DNA of 64,000 nt from JAHECQ01 sp963775125 (GCA_963775125.1 CAVZHQ010000007.1:806001-870000); one strand, 5' to 3'. Positions 8,536 through 18,175 are shown, counted from the stretch's first letter. The notes: generated by a model from the letters alone, not told the origin. Translations and numbers: made by a program.

Positions 8536-10526
8536 CCGAATCAACGAGATCCGTCCTGGCGAGCCTGTCCACACCCGCGCCAACCGACCCTCGTTCGCTG
8601 TCCCGGCGTCACTTCCTGCAGGCGACCGCCGCGACCTCGGCCTTCACGGTCCTCAGTTCGTCCGCCTTTCCCGGCTGGCTGATGGACGAGGCCGCAGCCG
8701 CCACCGCAGGCGGCTCGGCCGCCGACGGTGTGCTCGTGGTGGTGACGATGGCCGGCGGCAACGACTCCATCAACACCGTGGTGCCGATCAGCGATCGCGC
8801 CTACGCGTCGCGCCGCTCCGGGCTCGCCATCCCGTTCGCGTCGACGTTGGCGCTTGACGGCGACCGCGCCCTGCATCCCTCCCTGCCCACCGTCAAGTCG
8901 CTGTGGGACGCCGGGAACGTTGCGGTCATCGAAGGAGTCGGCCACCCGACTCCGGACCTGTCACATTTCACCTCGATGGCACGGGTCATGCAGGGCTCCG
9001 CGTCAGGTGGCGTTCCGACCTCGGGTTGGCTGGGTCGTGCCGGCGACCTGATGGGTGGGGGAGACAATCCCTTCGTCGGCGTCCACTTCGGCTCGAGCGT
9101 GCCGTTGGTGATGGCCGGGCAGTCAAGTCAGGCCATCGCGGTTCCCGAACGGCCGGACGGACTGTTCCGACCGACGACCAATCCCGTCGACCAGCGGCAG
9201 CAGCGGGCCTTGGCCCGAATCGGTGGGGGCGCCACTGGTCTGGGCGTCATGGGAGACGAGTTGGCTCGACGGGGAGCCCAGGCCTTCGTCGTCGCCAACG
9301 ATCTGGCGGGATCGTATGCCGCGGCGACGCCGGAAGGCCGGCTCGCACAACCGATGACGCTGGCAGCCCGACTCATCAACGCCAACCTGGGCGTCCGCGT
9401 CCTGCACCTCCTCTACGGTGACTTCGATCATCACGCCGAGCAGGCCGCGGAACACTCGGCGCGTCTGGCCGAGCTCGACGCTGGGCTCGCGGCGTTCTTC
9501 GCTGCCCTCGATCCGGCGCATCACCGTCGCACGGTCGTGCTCACCACCTCGGAGTTCGGACGTCGAATCCAGGCCAACGCGTCACTCGGAACCGACCACG
9601 GTGCGGCCTCGACCTGGCTCGCGATCGGTCAGGGCGTGAACGGGGGTCGCTACGGCGAGATGTCGAGCCTGGCCGACCCTGACCGATCGGGGAACCTACG
9701 CACGACGGTCGACTACCGAGCGGTGTACGACACCGTCCTCACCAAGTGGCTGAAGGTCGACGCCGGTCGAGTGCTCGGCGGGGACTACGGCGACGTGGGC
9801 TTCCTCGCCGATCCACTGACAGCACCGCCACCGTCGTCGATCGACGTCACCTCCGAACGGGCCAAGATCTCCCGGCTGTACCTCGCGTACTTCCTGCGTC
9901 TTCCCGACTTCGCGGGCATGCAGTACTGGATGGCGCAACGCACTGCCGGACGCTCGTTGGCCGACGTGTCGAGCGCGTTCGCCGCGTCGCCCGAGTTCAT
10001 CAACACCTACGGCAGCCTCGACAACCGGGGCTTCGTCGGTCTGGTGTACCAGAACGTGCTGGGACGCGCTCCCGACGCGGCCGGCCTCAACTTCTGGACC
10101 CAGAAGTTGAACGAGGGAACCGCACGAGGCCAGGCAATGATCGGCTTCTCGGAGTCCGCTGAGTTCGTTGCCGGCACCCGCGCCCGACTCGGTGAGGCCG
10201 ACGGCCGCACACCGGTCGCTCGTCTCTACTGGGCGTATTATCTCCGGGCGCCCGACACCGACGGCCTCAAGTACTGGCTCGACACCGGCAAACCACTCGA
10301 CCAGGTCAGCGCTGCGTTCGCGGCTGCCCCTGAGTTCGGGCAACGCTACGGCGCGCTCAGCGACGAGCAGTTCGTTCGGCTCGTCTACCAGAACGTGCTG
10401 GGCCGTCAGCCCGACAATGCCGGCTTGGTGTTCTGGTTGCAGCGAGTGATCGGCGGGATGACCCACGGTCAGATGATGCTCGAGTTCAGCGAGAGCGAGG
10501 AGTTCCGGCGCAAGCTGGGTCAGTGA
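8532..10526 (+). CDS. Tat-exported DUF1501 protein with two C-terminal DUF4214 units
   Basis: A 664-residue protein. A Tat signal (SRRHFLQATAATSAFTVL) lies near residues 24-41. The DUF1501 (sulfatase-like) domain follows to about residue 430, with VVVTMAGGNDSINTVVP, YGDFDHHAEQ and TSEFGRRIQAN as landmarks. The C-terminal 220 residues hold two DUF4214 units, each with paired Leu/Tyr-rich helices: RLYLAYFLRLPD and LVYQNVLGRAPD, then RLYWAYYLRAPD and LVYQNVLGRQPD. DUF4214 is found in S-layer and adhesin-like proteins, so export to the cell surface is likely. It is coupled to DUF1800 by a 4-bp overlap. Enzymatic activity is unproven for the family. Confidence 0.92.
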   Translation: MTESTRSVLASLSTPAPTDPRSLSRRHFLQATAATSAFTVLSSSAFPGWLMDEAAAATAGGSAADGVLVVVTMAGGNDSINTVVPISDRAYASRRSGLAIPFASTLALDGDRALHPSLPTVKSLWDAGNVAVIEGVGHPTPDLSHFTSMARVMQGSASGGVPTSGWLGRAGDLMGGGDNPFVGVHFGSSVPLVMAGQSSQAIAVPERPDGLFRPTTNPVDQRQQRALARIGGGATGLGVMGDELARRGAQAFVVANDLAGSYAAATPEGRLAQPMTLAARLINANLGVRVLHLLYGDFDHHAEQAAEHSARLAELDAGLAAFFAALDPAHHRRTVVLTTSEFGRRIQANASLGTDHGAASTWLAIGQGVNGGRYGEMSSLADPDRSGNLRTTVDYRAVYDTVLTKWLKVDAGRVLGGDYGDVGFLADPLTAPPPSSIDVTSERAKISRLYLAYFLRLPDFAGMQYWMAQRTAGRSLADVSSAFAASPEFINTYGSLDNRGFVGLVYQNVLGRAPDAAGLNFWTQKLNEGTARGQAMIGFSESAEFVAGTRARLGEADGRTPVARLYWAYYLRAPDTDGLKYWLDTGKPLDQVSAAFAAAPEFGQRYGALSDEQFVRLVYQNVLGRQPDNAGLVFWLQRVIGGMTHGQMMLEFSESEEFRRKLGQ

Positions 10527-11140
10527 TCGGACTGGTCGGCCGGCACGTCGACGCCGAGGGAACGGAGCCGGTCGACCTCCCAGCCCGGGCGTTTCGGGGT
10601 GCGACCGATGGCGACCAGGGCCATCTGCTCGCTGTCCTCGGCCCAGACATGGCAGGTGTTGAGGTTCAAGCGGAGGCGCCGTTCTCGCTCGACCGGATCC
10701 AGCACGCCATCATTCAGGCGATCCTCGGGCTGGAGATGCAGGTTCGCCAGGCTCCAGCTGGCCTGGATGGCAACGGGGCCCATGGCCTGGAGCAGGGCGC
10801 CCATGTGCGAGCAGCCCTTCGGCCCGCCGAACATCTCCCGGACCCGGTGGGTGTAGCCCCGGGTGATGGACGTGCCGATCAGCTGCCGGTAGTCGACGAG
10901 AATGCCGCTGCACGCCCGATACGGGCTGACCTCCATCGAGTTCTGCACGTCGAGTATCTCGAATGAAGCCGCCGCGACGATCAGGTCGATGGTCATCTCG
11001 TGGATGACCAGCCGCCGGCCGTCGGCGAGACACAAACCGTGGGGTTTGCTGTCGACCAGATGGCCGCGGACACGGAGCGTGTCGTCGCCCTCGGTGAAGG
11101 CTTCGCAGTCGTAGGTGCGGCGATGAATGAGCGTTGACAT
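10520..11140 (-). CDS. DUF2889 domain protein
   Basis: A 206-residue soluble protein whose full length matches the DUF2889 pattern: an N-terminal RRTYDCEAFTEGDDTLRVRGHLVDSKP strand region, then IHEMTIDLIV, the Cys-containing ACSGILVDYRQLIG and MFGGPKGCSHMGALLQ. The function of the family is unknown; members often sit with acyl-CoA and aromatic catabolism genes. The ATG at 11138-11140 is preceded by AGAAGGAAGCC, a good ribosome site. It follows the DUF4916 gene by 9 bp on the same strand, so the two form an operon. Its 3' end overlaps the convergent DUF1501 gene by 7 bp. Confidence 0.85.
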   Translation of the reverse strand: MSTLIHRRTYDCEAFTEGDDTLRVRGHLVDSKPHGLCLADGRRLVIHEMTIDLIVAAASFEILDVQNSMEVSPYRACSGILVDYRQLIGTSITRGYTHRVREMFGGPKGCSHMGALLQAMGPVAIQASWSLANLHLQPEDRLNDGVLDPVERERRLRLNLNTCHVWAEDSEQMALVAIGRTPKRPGWEVDRLRSLGVDVPADQSDH

Positions 11141-11149
11141 GGCTTCCTT

Positions 11150-11686
11150 CTAGGGGAGGCAGCCGGCGTGCGCCAACGCCAGACGCAACAACCGATCTTG
11201 GCCCGACGTCATCTCGGCCTTGACCTCGGGGGTGTCGGCTTCGGCCGGCGTGATCCAGGTGATGTCGAGCGACTCTTGTGACGGCTCGCAGATCCCTTCG
11301 ACGGGCACGAGGTAGACGAGGCTGACGGCGTGCTGACGAGGGTCGTGGAAACCGGTGCGGTCGGGCTCCGGGAAGTACTCGGCCAGGGTGAACGGCGTGG
11401 GACTGGGCGGGATCTTGGGCAAGGCCAGCGAGCCGAGATCCTTTTCGATGTGGCGTACCAGCGCTTCTCGAACCCGCTCGCCCCACAATACCCGACCGCT
11501 CACGATGGCACGACTGATGGTCCCGTCGGGCATGGCCCGCAACAACAGACCGATCTGGATCACCTCGCCCGCGTCGTTGATTCGAACGGGAATCGCCTCG
11601 ACGTACACGATGGGAAGTCGGGCGCGGACGGTGGTGATGTCTTCATCGGTCAACCATCCTTCACGGGTCTCGATTTGCTCGGACAA
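11150..11686 (-). CDS. DUF4916 / NUDIX-like protein
   Basis: A 178-residue protein matching actinobacterial DUF4916 proteins, annotated as NUDIX-hydrolase family members. Landmarks are GWLTDEDITTVRARLPIVYVEAIPV, LLLRAMPDGTISRAIVSGRVLWGERVREALVRH and AEYFPEPDRTGFHDPRQHAVSLVYLVPV. A full NUDIX box (GX5EX7REUXEEXGU) is not evident, so hydrolase activity is doubtful. The start chosen is TTG at 11684-11686 (LSEQIETREGW), because GAGGAG lies at the right distance upstream; the open frame continues much further but has no family similarity there. It is first in a two-gene operon with DUF2889. Confidence 0.75.
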   Translation of the reverse strand: MSEQIETREGWLTDEDITTVRARLPIVYVEAIPVRINDAGEVIQIGLLLRAMPDGTISRAIVSGRVLWGERVREALVRHIEKDLGSLALPKIPPSPTPFTLAEYFPEPDRTGFHDPRQHAVSLVYLVPVEGICEPSQESLDITWITPAEADTPEVKAEMTSGQDRLLRLALAHAGCLP

Positions 11687-11755
11687 CGGGTTCTCCTCGG
11701 GGTTCGCTGCCCCAGGGTAGTTGCCGGTTGGCGGACGGCCGACCATGATCGGCGC

Positions 11756-12595
11756 ATGTCTGACCACTACTTCGCCAACTATCCGAATCTGCGCTTCGAA
11801 CGGCGGGACAACGGGGTGCTCCTGCTGACCATCGATCGGCCCGAGCACTACAACGCGACGGACGCCCCGTTGCACTACGGCTTGAGCCGAGTCTGGGACG
11901 ACATTCACGACGACGACGACACCCGGGTCGTCGTCATCACCGGCCAGGGCGACGCGTTCTCCGCCGGCGGAGACCTCGAATGGATCGAGGGCATGGCCGG
12001 CAACTACAGCGTCATCCGTAACGTGCTGAAGGAGGCTGGGGATGTCGTCTACCGCATGCTCAACTGCGAGAAGATCATCATCTCGGCCATCAACGGCGTC
12101 GCCGTGGGTGCCGGGCTGGCCGTCGCCTTGATGGCCGACATCTCGATCATCGCCGAGGAAGCCCGCTTCACCGACGGTCACCTCCGGCTCGGCGTCGGCG
12201 CCGGCGACCACGCCAACATCCTCTGGCCGCTTGCCTGCGGGATGCCGAAGGCCAAGTACTACCTGCTCACCGCCGACTTCATCGACGGCAAGAAGGCCGA
12301 CGAGATCGGTCTGGTCTCCAAAGCCGTCCCGCGGGCGCAGCTGATGGACGAGGCCTTCAAGGTGGCGAACCAGATCGCCATGGGACCACAAGACGCCGCC
12401 CGTTGGACCAAGCGCTCGCTGAATCTCTGGCTGACCCAGGCTGCACCGGCGTTCGACGCCAGCCTCGCCTTCGAGATGCTCAGCTTCCTCGGCCCTGATG
12501 CAGCAGAGGGCGCACGTGCGCTGCGCGAGAAGCGAGCCCCCAACTTTCCGTCAGCCCCGGCAACGCCGGCCCCGTCAACCGAGGGGCAGGCGTGA
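11756..12595 (+). CDS. Enoyl-CoA hydratase/isomerase (crotonase) family protein
   Basis: A 279-residue crotonase. The CoA and oxyanion-hole regions are ITGQGDAFSAGGDLEW and NGVAVGAGLAVALMADISI. The segment VGAGDHANILWPLACGM replaces the usual catalytic PGAGG loop, as in several actinobacterial paralogues. It is expected to hydrate or isomerise an enoyl-CoA in the cytosol. The ATG at 11756 (MSDHYFANYPNL) fits the family N-terminus. The stop overlaps the start of the following LLM oxidoreductase, so the two are coupled. The C-terminal tail is rich in Pro and Ala. Confidence 0.88.
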   Translation: MSDHYFANYPNLRFERRDNGVLLLTIDRPEHYNATDAPLHYGLSRVWDDIHDDDDTRVVVITGQGDAFSAGGDLEWIEGMAGNYSVIRNVLKEAGDVVYRMLNCEKIIISAINGVAVGAGLAVALMADISIIAEEARFTDGHLRLGVGAGDHANILWPLACGMPKAKYYLLTADFIDGKKADEIGLVSKAVPRAQLMDEAFKVANQIAMGPQDAARWTKRSLNLWLTQAAPAFDASLAFEMLSFLGPDAAEGARALREKRAPNFPSAPATPAPSTEGQA

Positions 12596-13653
12596 TGCGG
12601 ACCGCAGTCGGTATCGGTAACGCTTACTACGACGGCACCCCATTCGAGGACACGGTGGCCTTCACCCAGGCCGCGGACCGAGCCGGCGTCGACGTCGCCT
12701 GGTCGGCCGAGGCGTGGGGGATGGAGACCATCGCGCCGCTGGCCTACCTGGCGGCGGTCACCGACAACATCCAACTCGGTACCGGCATCATCCAGATCAG
12801 CGCCCGGGTTCCGGCCATGACCGCAATGACGGCGGCCACCATGGCGATGGTGTCGGGCGACCGATTTGTTCTCGGCCTGGGCGTCAGCGGGCCCCAGGTG
12901 GTCGAGGGACTGCACGGCGCTTCGTTCGCGCAGCCCCTGTCTCGGCTCAAGGAGTACGTGGCCATCGTGAAGATGGCGCTGGCCGGCGAGAAGATCCAGT
13001 TCGAGGGGAAGCATTACGTGCTGCCACGGCCCGGAGGTGAGGGCAAAGCGCTTCGCTTGTCGACCCCACCGAAGCCGGATCTTCCCATCTATCTCGCCAC
13101 GCTCGGTCCGGCGTCCCTCGAGTTCACCGGCGCAGTCGCCGACGGCTGGCTGGGGACGGCCTTCGTGCCCGAGCACGCCGACATCTTCCTCGACCCGATC
13201 GCCCGTGGCGCCGAGTCGGCCGGCCGCTCGTTGGCCGACATCGACATCCAGGTCGGCGGAACGATCGAGATCGACGACGACGTCGAGGCCCTCATCGAGC
13301 GGCATCGGCCCGGCATGGCGTTCGTCCTCGGGGCCATGGGCTCGGCGACGACCAACTTCTACAACGCCGCATTCAAACGGGCCGGCTTCGAGAAGGCTGC
13401 GGTCGAGGTGCAGGATCTGTGGGTGTCGGGCGACCGCAACGCGGCTGCAGCAGCAGTCCCCGACGAGTTGGTGCTGGCGGCCAACCTCATCGGTGACGAA
13501 GCCATGGTTCGCGCGCGCATTCGGGCGTATCACGCCGCAGGCGTCAACACCTTGAGGCTGGGGGTGCGAGGGCGGGAGCTCGATGAGCGCATCGCCAACC
13601 TCGAACATGCCGTCGACCTGGTGAACCAGGAAACGGCAGCACCGGCGGCCTGA
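12592..13653 (+). CDS. LLM-class flavin/F420-dependent oxidoreductase
   Basis: A 353-residue TIM-barrel protein of the luciferase-like family. Diagnostic parts are DVAWSAEAWGMETIAPLAYLAAVT, IQLGTGIIQISARVPAMTAMTAATM, RFVLGLGVSGPQVVEGLHG and the PIYLATLGPASLEFTG block. Family members in actinobacteria mostly use coenzyme F420 in hydride transfer, though FMN cannot be excluded from sequence. The start is GTG at 12592 or ATG at 12595, both overlapping the crotonase stop; ATG is likely. It probably acts with the crotonase on a shared substrate. Confidence 0.88.
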   Translation: MMRTAVGIGNAYYDGTPFEDTVAFTQAADRAGVDVAWSAEAWGMETIAPLAYLAAVTDNIQLGTGIIQISARVPAMTAMTAATMAMVSGDRFVLGLGVSGPQVVEGLHGASFAQPLSRLKEYVAIVKMALAGEKIQFEGKHYVLPRPGGEGKALRLSTPPKPDLPIYLATLGPASLEFTGAVADGWLGTAFVPEHADIFLDPIARGAESAGRSLADIDIQVGGTIEIDDDVEALIERHRPGMAFVLGAMGSATTNFYNAAFKRAGFEKAAVEVQDLWVSGDRNAAAAAVPDELVLAANLIGDEAMVRARIRAYHAAGVNTLRLGVRGRELDERIANLEHAVDLVNQETAAPAA

Positions 13654-13671
13654 GTCGCGCCGACCTGGCGG

Positions 13672-14601
13672 CTATCGGCCGTCTCGGTGCTCGGCCAGCC
13701 ACTGCTCGAAGAAGAGGGGATCGACCAGATCCCTCGGGTGGTGGCCGGGCAGCGCCGAGACGGCCATCGCCGGCAGGAGGTCGAAGATGAAGGTGATCGA
13801 CCAGAACAACAGGCGGAGGTGGGCAAGTGGGTTGAGGATGCGGCCCGTCGCAGCGAGCATGGTCATGGTATTGGTGAAGGAGAACCAGGCCAGGAGCACG
13901 GCCGACAGCGCCATCGCCAGTGCATAGCGGACACGGCCGCCGCCGATGGCCTCGTGCACGTCGAACGCCACCGACTTGTGTTCGACCTCCTCGGCCAGAT
14001 GCCAGAGGAACAGGTCTCGGGCGGCGGGGTCGGCCCCGCCGAGCAGCGTCGTTCGGCGGGTCGCAACCCAGCGGGCAGCGGCGTAGGCCACGGTTTCGAA
14101 GCCGGCGGCGAAGGCCACACCGAACTCGGGTGAAGATCGGCGTTCGATCATGCGGTAGATCCGGGCCATCCAGCGTTCGTTGGCCCGCAGGACCGGATAG
14201 CGAGCGACGACCAGATCGTTGAAGCGTCGATGCTGGGCGTGATGCTGACCTTCTTGGCGAGCGTACGCAACGGCCTCGGAACGGAGTGGCTCATCGAGGC
14301 GATCGACGACGGCCTTGATCGAACGGACCACGAAGGGCTCGGCGTACGGCATCAACATCGACACCGAGTTGGCGGCACAGGCGAGATCGGGGTTCGTGGG
14401 ATGCCAGGCCACGTCGAAGTCGTCGTCATAGGTGAAGGACGTGGCGTGGAACTCGATGGGCGCGGCGGTCAGCGACACGGATCTCCATCGGCGTTCCGAC
14501 GATGGAACAAAGGTCCGGAGAACAAAGAAGTCCTCAAGAAGTCGCTGGTGGAGCCGTTGGTAGTTATGATCCTGTTGTACCTCGGTGATGGTGGAGACCA
14601 A
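13672..14601 (-). CDS. Predicted metal-dependent hydrolase (PF10118-like), membrane-associated
   Basis: A protein of about 309 residues resembling the uncharacterised metal-dependent hydrolase family (COG3687). It shows His/Glu motifs with the spacing of a di-metal helical bundle: SMLMPYAEPFVVRSI, ARQEGQHHAQHRRFND and LWHLAEEVEHKSVAFDVH. Two hydrophobic segments follow in the C-terminal third (YALAMALSAVLLAWFSF and LLFWSITFIFDLLPAMAVSAL), so it is probably anchored in the membrane. The start is uncertain: TTG at 14599-14601, with GAGG upstream, or ATG at 14653-14655, which would overlap the divergent SNF2 gene. Substrate unknown. Confidence 0.78.
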   Translation of the reverse strand: MVSTITEVQQDHNYQRLHQRLLEDFFVLRTFVPSSERRWRSVSLTAAPIEFHATSFTYDDDFDVAWHPTNPDLACAANSVSMLMPYAEPFVVRSIKAVVDRLDEPLRSEAVAYARQEGQHHAQHRRFNDLVVARYPVLRANERWMARIYRMIERRSSPEFGVAFAAGFETVAYAAARWVATRRTTLLGGADPAARDLFLWHLAEEVEHKSVAFDVHEAIGGGRVRYALAMALSAVLLAWFSFTNTMTMLAATGRILNPLAHLRLLFWSITFIFDLLPAMAVSALPGHHPRDLVDPLFFEQWLAEHRDGR

Positions 14602-14653
14602 CCCGAGGCCTCGTTCATCAGGCAGATGCCTGACTGGGCGACGGTGCTGGCGC

Positions 14654-17600
14654 ATGAACCTTGAGACACGTTTGAGTGTCTCCTTGAGCTGGCATCGAGT
14701 GCGACCATCCATTCTCGCTCCATACGCGCCATCGAAAGGCACGAGCATTACCACTCTTCTCCCGGACGACTCGGACCTGGCGGAACTCGAAACCGAGTTC
14801 GCCGCCGACGAGATCGACACAGAACCGACCGACCAGGTCGACACCGACCAGATCGCTGGCCAGCTCGATACCGAGCACGCAGTGCTCGTGACCGCGTCGC
14901 TGCCCGGCGACTTCGCCGGCATCGTGCAGCGACACGTCGACGGCTACGCGTCTGACAGTGACGAGGCGGTCCTGCAGCTCAACCGCAGCGCCTGGATTCG
15001 CCAGTTGCTCCGGCTCCTCGACGACGTCGAGGAATGCATCGACCACCTCCGTGACCGCGTTCCGAGTAGCCATCGGGCCCAGGTGCTCGCCGACTTCGAA
15101 ACCGAGCGTGACCGCATCGATGCGTTGCTCACCGGGCTCCTCGGTCCGGCCAGTGGCCAAACGGCAGGCGGCGGCGACACGATTGATGACAGCGAATCGG
15201 TCGTCGAGGGTGTGGTCCAACTGCAGCTCTCGTGGATGCCGGGCCGAATCGTCGCGTGGGCCTCGGGTCACCAGGCAACCAGCGAACCGGTCGAGGGAAT
15301 TCTCGTTCGCCTCGAACAAGCAGGCGTCTCCCGACGCGGCTGGGAGCAGTTCCAGCCCATTCGTCTCGAAGACGGAACCAAGATCGAGACCGTCGCCGTT
15401 CCACTCACCAGTGTGCTCGGTTGGTTGGCCGCGCTGGGCCGAACGGCCGCAGATCCCACCCTCGGCGCAAGCGTGACCTGGCTGGGGCTCATCGCCAGCC
15501 AAGCCGTCCAGTTGGTGGCGCAAGGGCGCATCATTCCCAAGCTCCGTCACCACTCACGGGATCACGAGCGCAAAGGCGAGCGCGGCGGTTTCGAGGTCAA
15601 GTGGCTGCCGGCCCTCGTCGAGACCAGCGACATCGTCGCGCTGTCGGCCTCGCTGCCCATCGCGGTCACCGCGCTCCGGAACCGCCAGGACGCCCGTGCC
15701 TTCAGCCAGGCCGTCCTCGCCGACATCGTCGACAACATCGTGTCGACCGCGGTCGAGCGGCTCGAGGTGCCCGCCCCTCCACCCAACCCGACCAGCCGGG
15801 CCGATGTGGCCGAGACCTTCCTCGCTCACCTCGACGGGTCGCCGTTCGAGATCCCCAGCCGCTACGGCGTCGATCTCGCGCGGCGCATCGACCAGTGGAC
15901 CGACCCCATCGCCGGGGCCGCCAACTCGAAACTGATGCTCGACCTCAAGGCGCCCGACTCGGGTGGTGCCTGGAATCTCGCCGTGCTCGCCCCCGGTCAG
16001 AACGGTGGACACGAGCCGGTCGAGACCGCGTTGGTCAACGCGTCCAACACCAAGCGCAAGGAGACCAAGGATCAGCTCACCCGCCTCGAGCTGCTCTACC
16101 CGCCCCTGTTGCGGCCGGGGGGCCGTCGGCGCGGCGAGGTCATCCTCAGCCAGGACGAGGCATGGCATCTCATGACGACCGTCGGTGACACCCTCATTGC
16201 AGCCGGCTTCGAGGTTCGTGCGCCGGCGTTGTCCCGCAAGAAGCCGACACCGGCCCTTCGCCTCACCTCTGACGAGGCCCAAGAGTCCGTCGTCGGTGCC
16301 CGACAGTTGGCCAACGTCCGCTGGTCGGTGGTCTTCGACGACATCGAGCTCACCGCCTCGCAGATCGCCGAGCTGGCACTGCAAGCGCGCCCCTTGGTGC
16401 AGTCACGCGGCCAGTGGGTCGAACTCGACAAGGTCGACCTTGCTGCGGCGGCCGAGGCCCTGGCCGAACGAGCCGACCGAACCCGTCTCTCGGGTGCCGA
16501 CATGTTGCGCCACGCGTTGGGCCTCGAAGGTTCACCGCTCGTCGGCGGCATCAGCATCGCCGGCGACGGCTGGGCGGCCGATCTTCTTCGCAGCGCCCGC
16601 AACATCCCCGACGAGCTTCCGACCAAGCCCGAAGGATTCCACGGCGAGCTCCGCAGCTACCAGGCCGAGGCCCGGGCCTGGCTCAGCTTCCTCGACGGCG
16701 CCGGCCTCGGGGGCTGCCTGGCGCTCGACATGGGGCTCGGGAAGACGCCGACGATGCTGGCGCACCTGCGGGCCAGCGCCGAAACCGGTACCGCGCTGGT
16801 CATCGCCCCGCCCGCAGTGGTGGGAAACTGGGCCAACGAGGCTCGCAAGTTCGTGCCCGACCTCAAGGTCGCAGTGCACCACGGACAGAGTCGGGCCGCC
16901 GGCGCCGGCGAGATTGCTCGCCTCGTCGAGCGCTACGACATCATCATCACCACCTACGGCACCGCGGTGCGCGACATCGACGAGTTCGCCCAGATCCAGT
17001 GGGGCAAGGTGATTCTCGACGAAGCACAGGCGATCAAGAACCCGACCAGCGACACCGCTCGTCAGCTCCGTCGTCTCAATGCCCGCAGCCGAGTCGCCCT
17101 CACGGGCACGCCGATCGAGAACGGGCTCGGCGATTTGTGGGCCATCATCGACTTCACCAATCCCGGCCTCGTCGGTGGACGGGCGCAGTTCATCTCGCAA
17201 CTGTCGCCGTCAGGCACCGGGAAGGATGGCGCCGAGAGCGCCTTGCGTGCGCTCAACGGGATCCTCGTCTTCCGCCGCACGAAGGCCGAGCCGGCCATCG
17301 CCGCCGAACTGCCGGACCGTATCGACGAGCTCGATCACTGCAGCATGACCCCCGAGCAGATCGGTCTCTATCAGGCCGTCCTCGACAACCTGGTCCGCGT
17401 CACCAGCGGCGCCGACGGGGCCGACAAGCAGAAGGGCGCGGTGCTGGCGGCCATCACCGCCCTGAAGCAGATCTGTAACCACCCGGTGAACTACCAGGAT
17501 GACGGTAAGCCGCTCGAGGGTCGATCGGGAAAGCTGGCCCGCCTCAACGAGATCGTCGACAACGTGTTCGTGGCCGGCGAGCGCCTGCTGATCTTCACTC

Positions 17601-18175
17601 ACTTCGCCTCGTGGGGCGAGAAGCTGTCCAAGTACATGACCGAACGGACCGGCGTGAAGATCGACTGCTATCACGGCGGCCTGGCCCGTGGTGCCCGAGA
17701 CCGCATGGTCGAAGAGTTCCAGAACGGGACCGGTGCCGGGGCGTTGGTGCTGTCCTTGAAGGCCGGCGGCACCGGCCTCAACCTCACCGCGGCCAGCCAT
17801 GTGGTCCTGTACGACCGCTGGTGGAACCCTGCGGTCGAGGACCAGGCCCGCGATCGAGTGTGGCGCATCGGCCAGAAGAGCACCGTGATCTGTCATCGTC
17901 TCGTGTGCCCCGGCACGGTCGACGAACGAGTCGAGGAGGTGGTCGCCGGCAAGCGGCAGATCGCCGACATGGTCCTTCCCAAGTCGAGTTCCATCGAGGA
18001 CCTCGACGCCAGCCAGCTGCGCGCTGCGCTCGGCATCGACCCCGAAGCGCTGTTGTTGATGGAGGACGAACTGCTCGAAGCCGCGTTGCGAGACAGTTCT
18101 GCTCAGTCGGAAGCTGCTCAGCCCGAACCTGTTCAGTCGGAAGCTGTTCAGCTCGAAGAGGCGGTGACGGCATGA
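14654..18175 (+). CDS. SNF2-family helicase/ATPase
   Basis: About 1170 residues. The N-terminal half is variable, with acidic, Asp/Glu-rich stretches near the start and an SNF2-associated region typical of actinobacterial members. The C-terminal half carries the SF2 motifs in order: I DMGLGKT (about residue 692), II DEAQ (about 787), III LTGTPIEN (about 816), V-VI SLKAGGTGLNLTAASHVV and DQARDRVWRIGQ. It should be an ATP-driven dsDNA translocase that remodels protein-DNA complexes. The start is uncertain: ATG 14654 (MNLETRLSVS) is used, but GTG 14699 is possible, since the first residues overlap the divergent hydrolase's 5' region. The C-terminus carries a 15-bp tandem repeat. It is coupled by ATGA to a small basic protein. 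Confidence 0.9.
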   Translation: MNLETRLSVSLSWHRVRPSILAPYAPSKGTSITTLLPDDSDLAELETEFAADEIDTEPTDQVDTDQIAGQLDTEHAVLVTASLPGDFAGIVQRHVDGYASDSDEAVLQLNRSAWIRQLLRLLDDVEECIDHLRDRVPSSHRAQVLADFETERDRIDALLTGLLGPASGQTAGGGDTIDDSESVVEGVVQLQLSWMPGRIVAWASGHQATSEPVEGILVRLEQAGVSRRGWEQFQPIRLEDGTKIETVAVPLTSVLGWLAALGRTAADPTLGASVTWLGLIASQAVQLVAQGRIIPKLRHHSRDHERKGERGGFEVKWLPALVETSDIVALSASLPIAVTALRNRQDARAFSQAVLADIVDNIVSTAVERLEVPAPPPNPTSRADVAETFLAHLDGSPFEIPSRYGVDLARRIDQWTDPIAGAANSKLMLDLKAPDSGGAWNLAVLAPGQNGGHEPVETALVNASNTKRKETKDQLTRLELLYPPLLRPGGRRRGEVILSQDEAWHLMTTVGDTLIAAGFEVRAPALSRKKPTPALRLTSDEAQESVVGARQLANVRWSVVFDDIELTASQIAELALQARPLVQSRGQWVELDKVDLAAAAEALAERADRTRLSGADMLRHALGLEGSPLVGGISIAGDGWAADLLRSARNIPDELPTKPEGFHGELRSYQAEARAWLSFLDGAGLGGCLALDMGLGKTPTMLAHLRASAETGTALVIAPPAVVGNWANEARKFVPDLKVAVHHGQSRAAGAGEIARLVERYDIIITTYGTAVRDIDEFAQIQWGKVILDEAQAIKNPTSDTARQLRRLNARSRVALTGTPIENGLGDLWAIIDFTNPGLVGGRAQFISQLSPSGTGKDGAESALRALNGILVFRRTKAEPAIAAELPDRIDELDHCSMTPEQIGLYQAVLDNLVRVTSGADGADKQKGAVLAAITALKQICNHPVNYQDDGKPLEGRSGKLARLNEIVDNVFVAGERLLIFTHFASWGEKLSKYMTERTGVKIDCYHGGLARGARDRMVEEFQNGTGAGALVLSLKAGGTGLNLTAASHVVLYDRWWNPAVEDQARDRVWRIGQKSTVICHRLVCPGTVDERVEEVVAGKRQIADMVLPKSSSIEDLDASQLRAALGIDPEALLLMEDELLEAALRDSSAQSEAAQPEPVQSEAVQLEEAVTA
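18101..18160 (+). repeat. 15-bp tandem repeat, 4 units, at the SNF2 C-terminus
   Basis: Four consecutive 15-base units (18101, 18116, 18131, 18146) of the pattern GYTCAGYCSGAASCT encode AQSEA, AQPEP, VQSEA and VQLEE. It is an in-frame, acidic five-residue repeat just before the stop codon, with the same unit size as the repeat at the GMC N-terminus. Confidence 0.85.
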
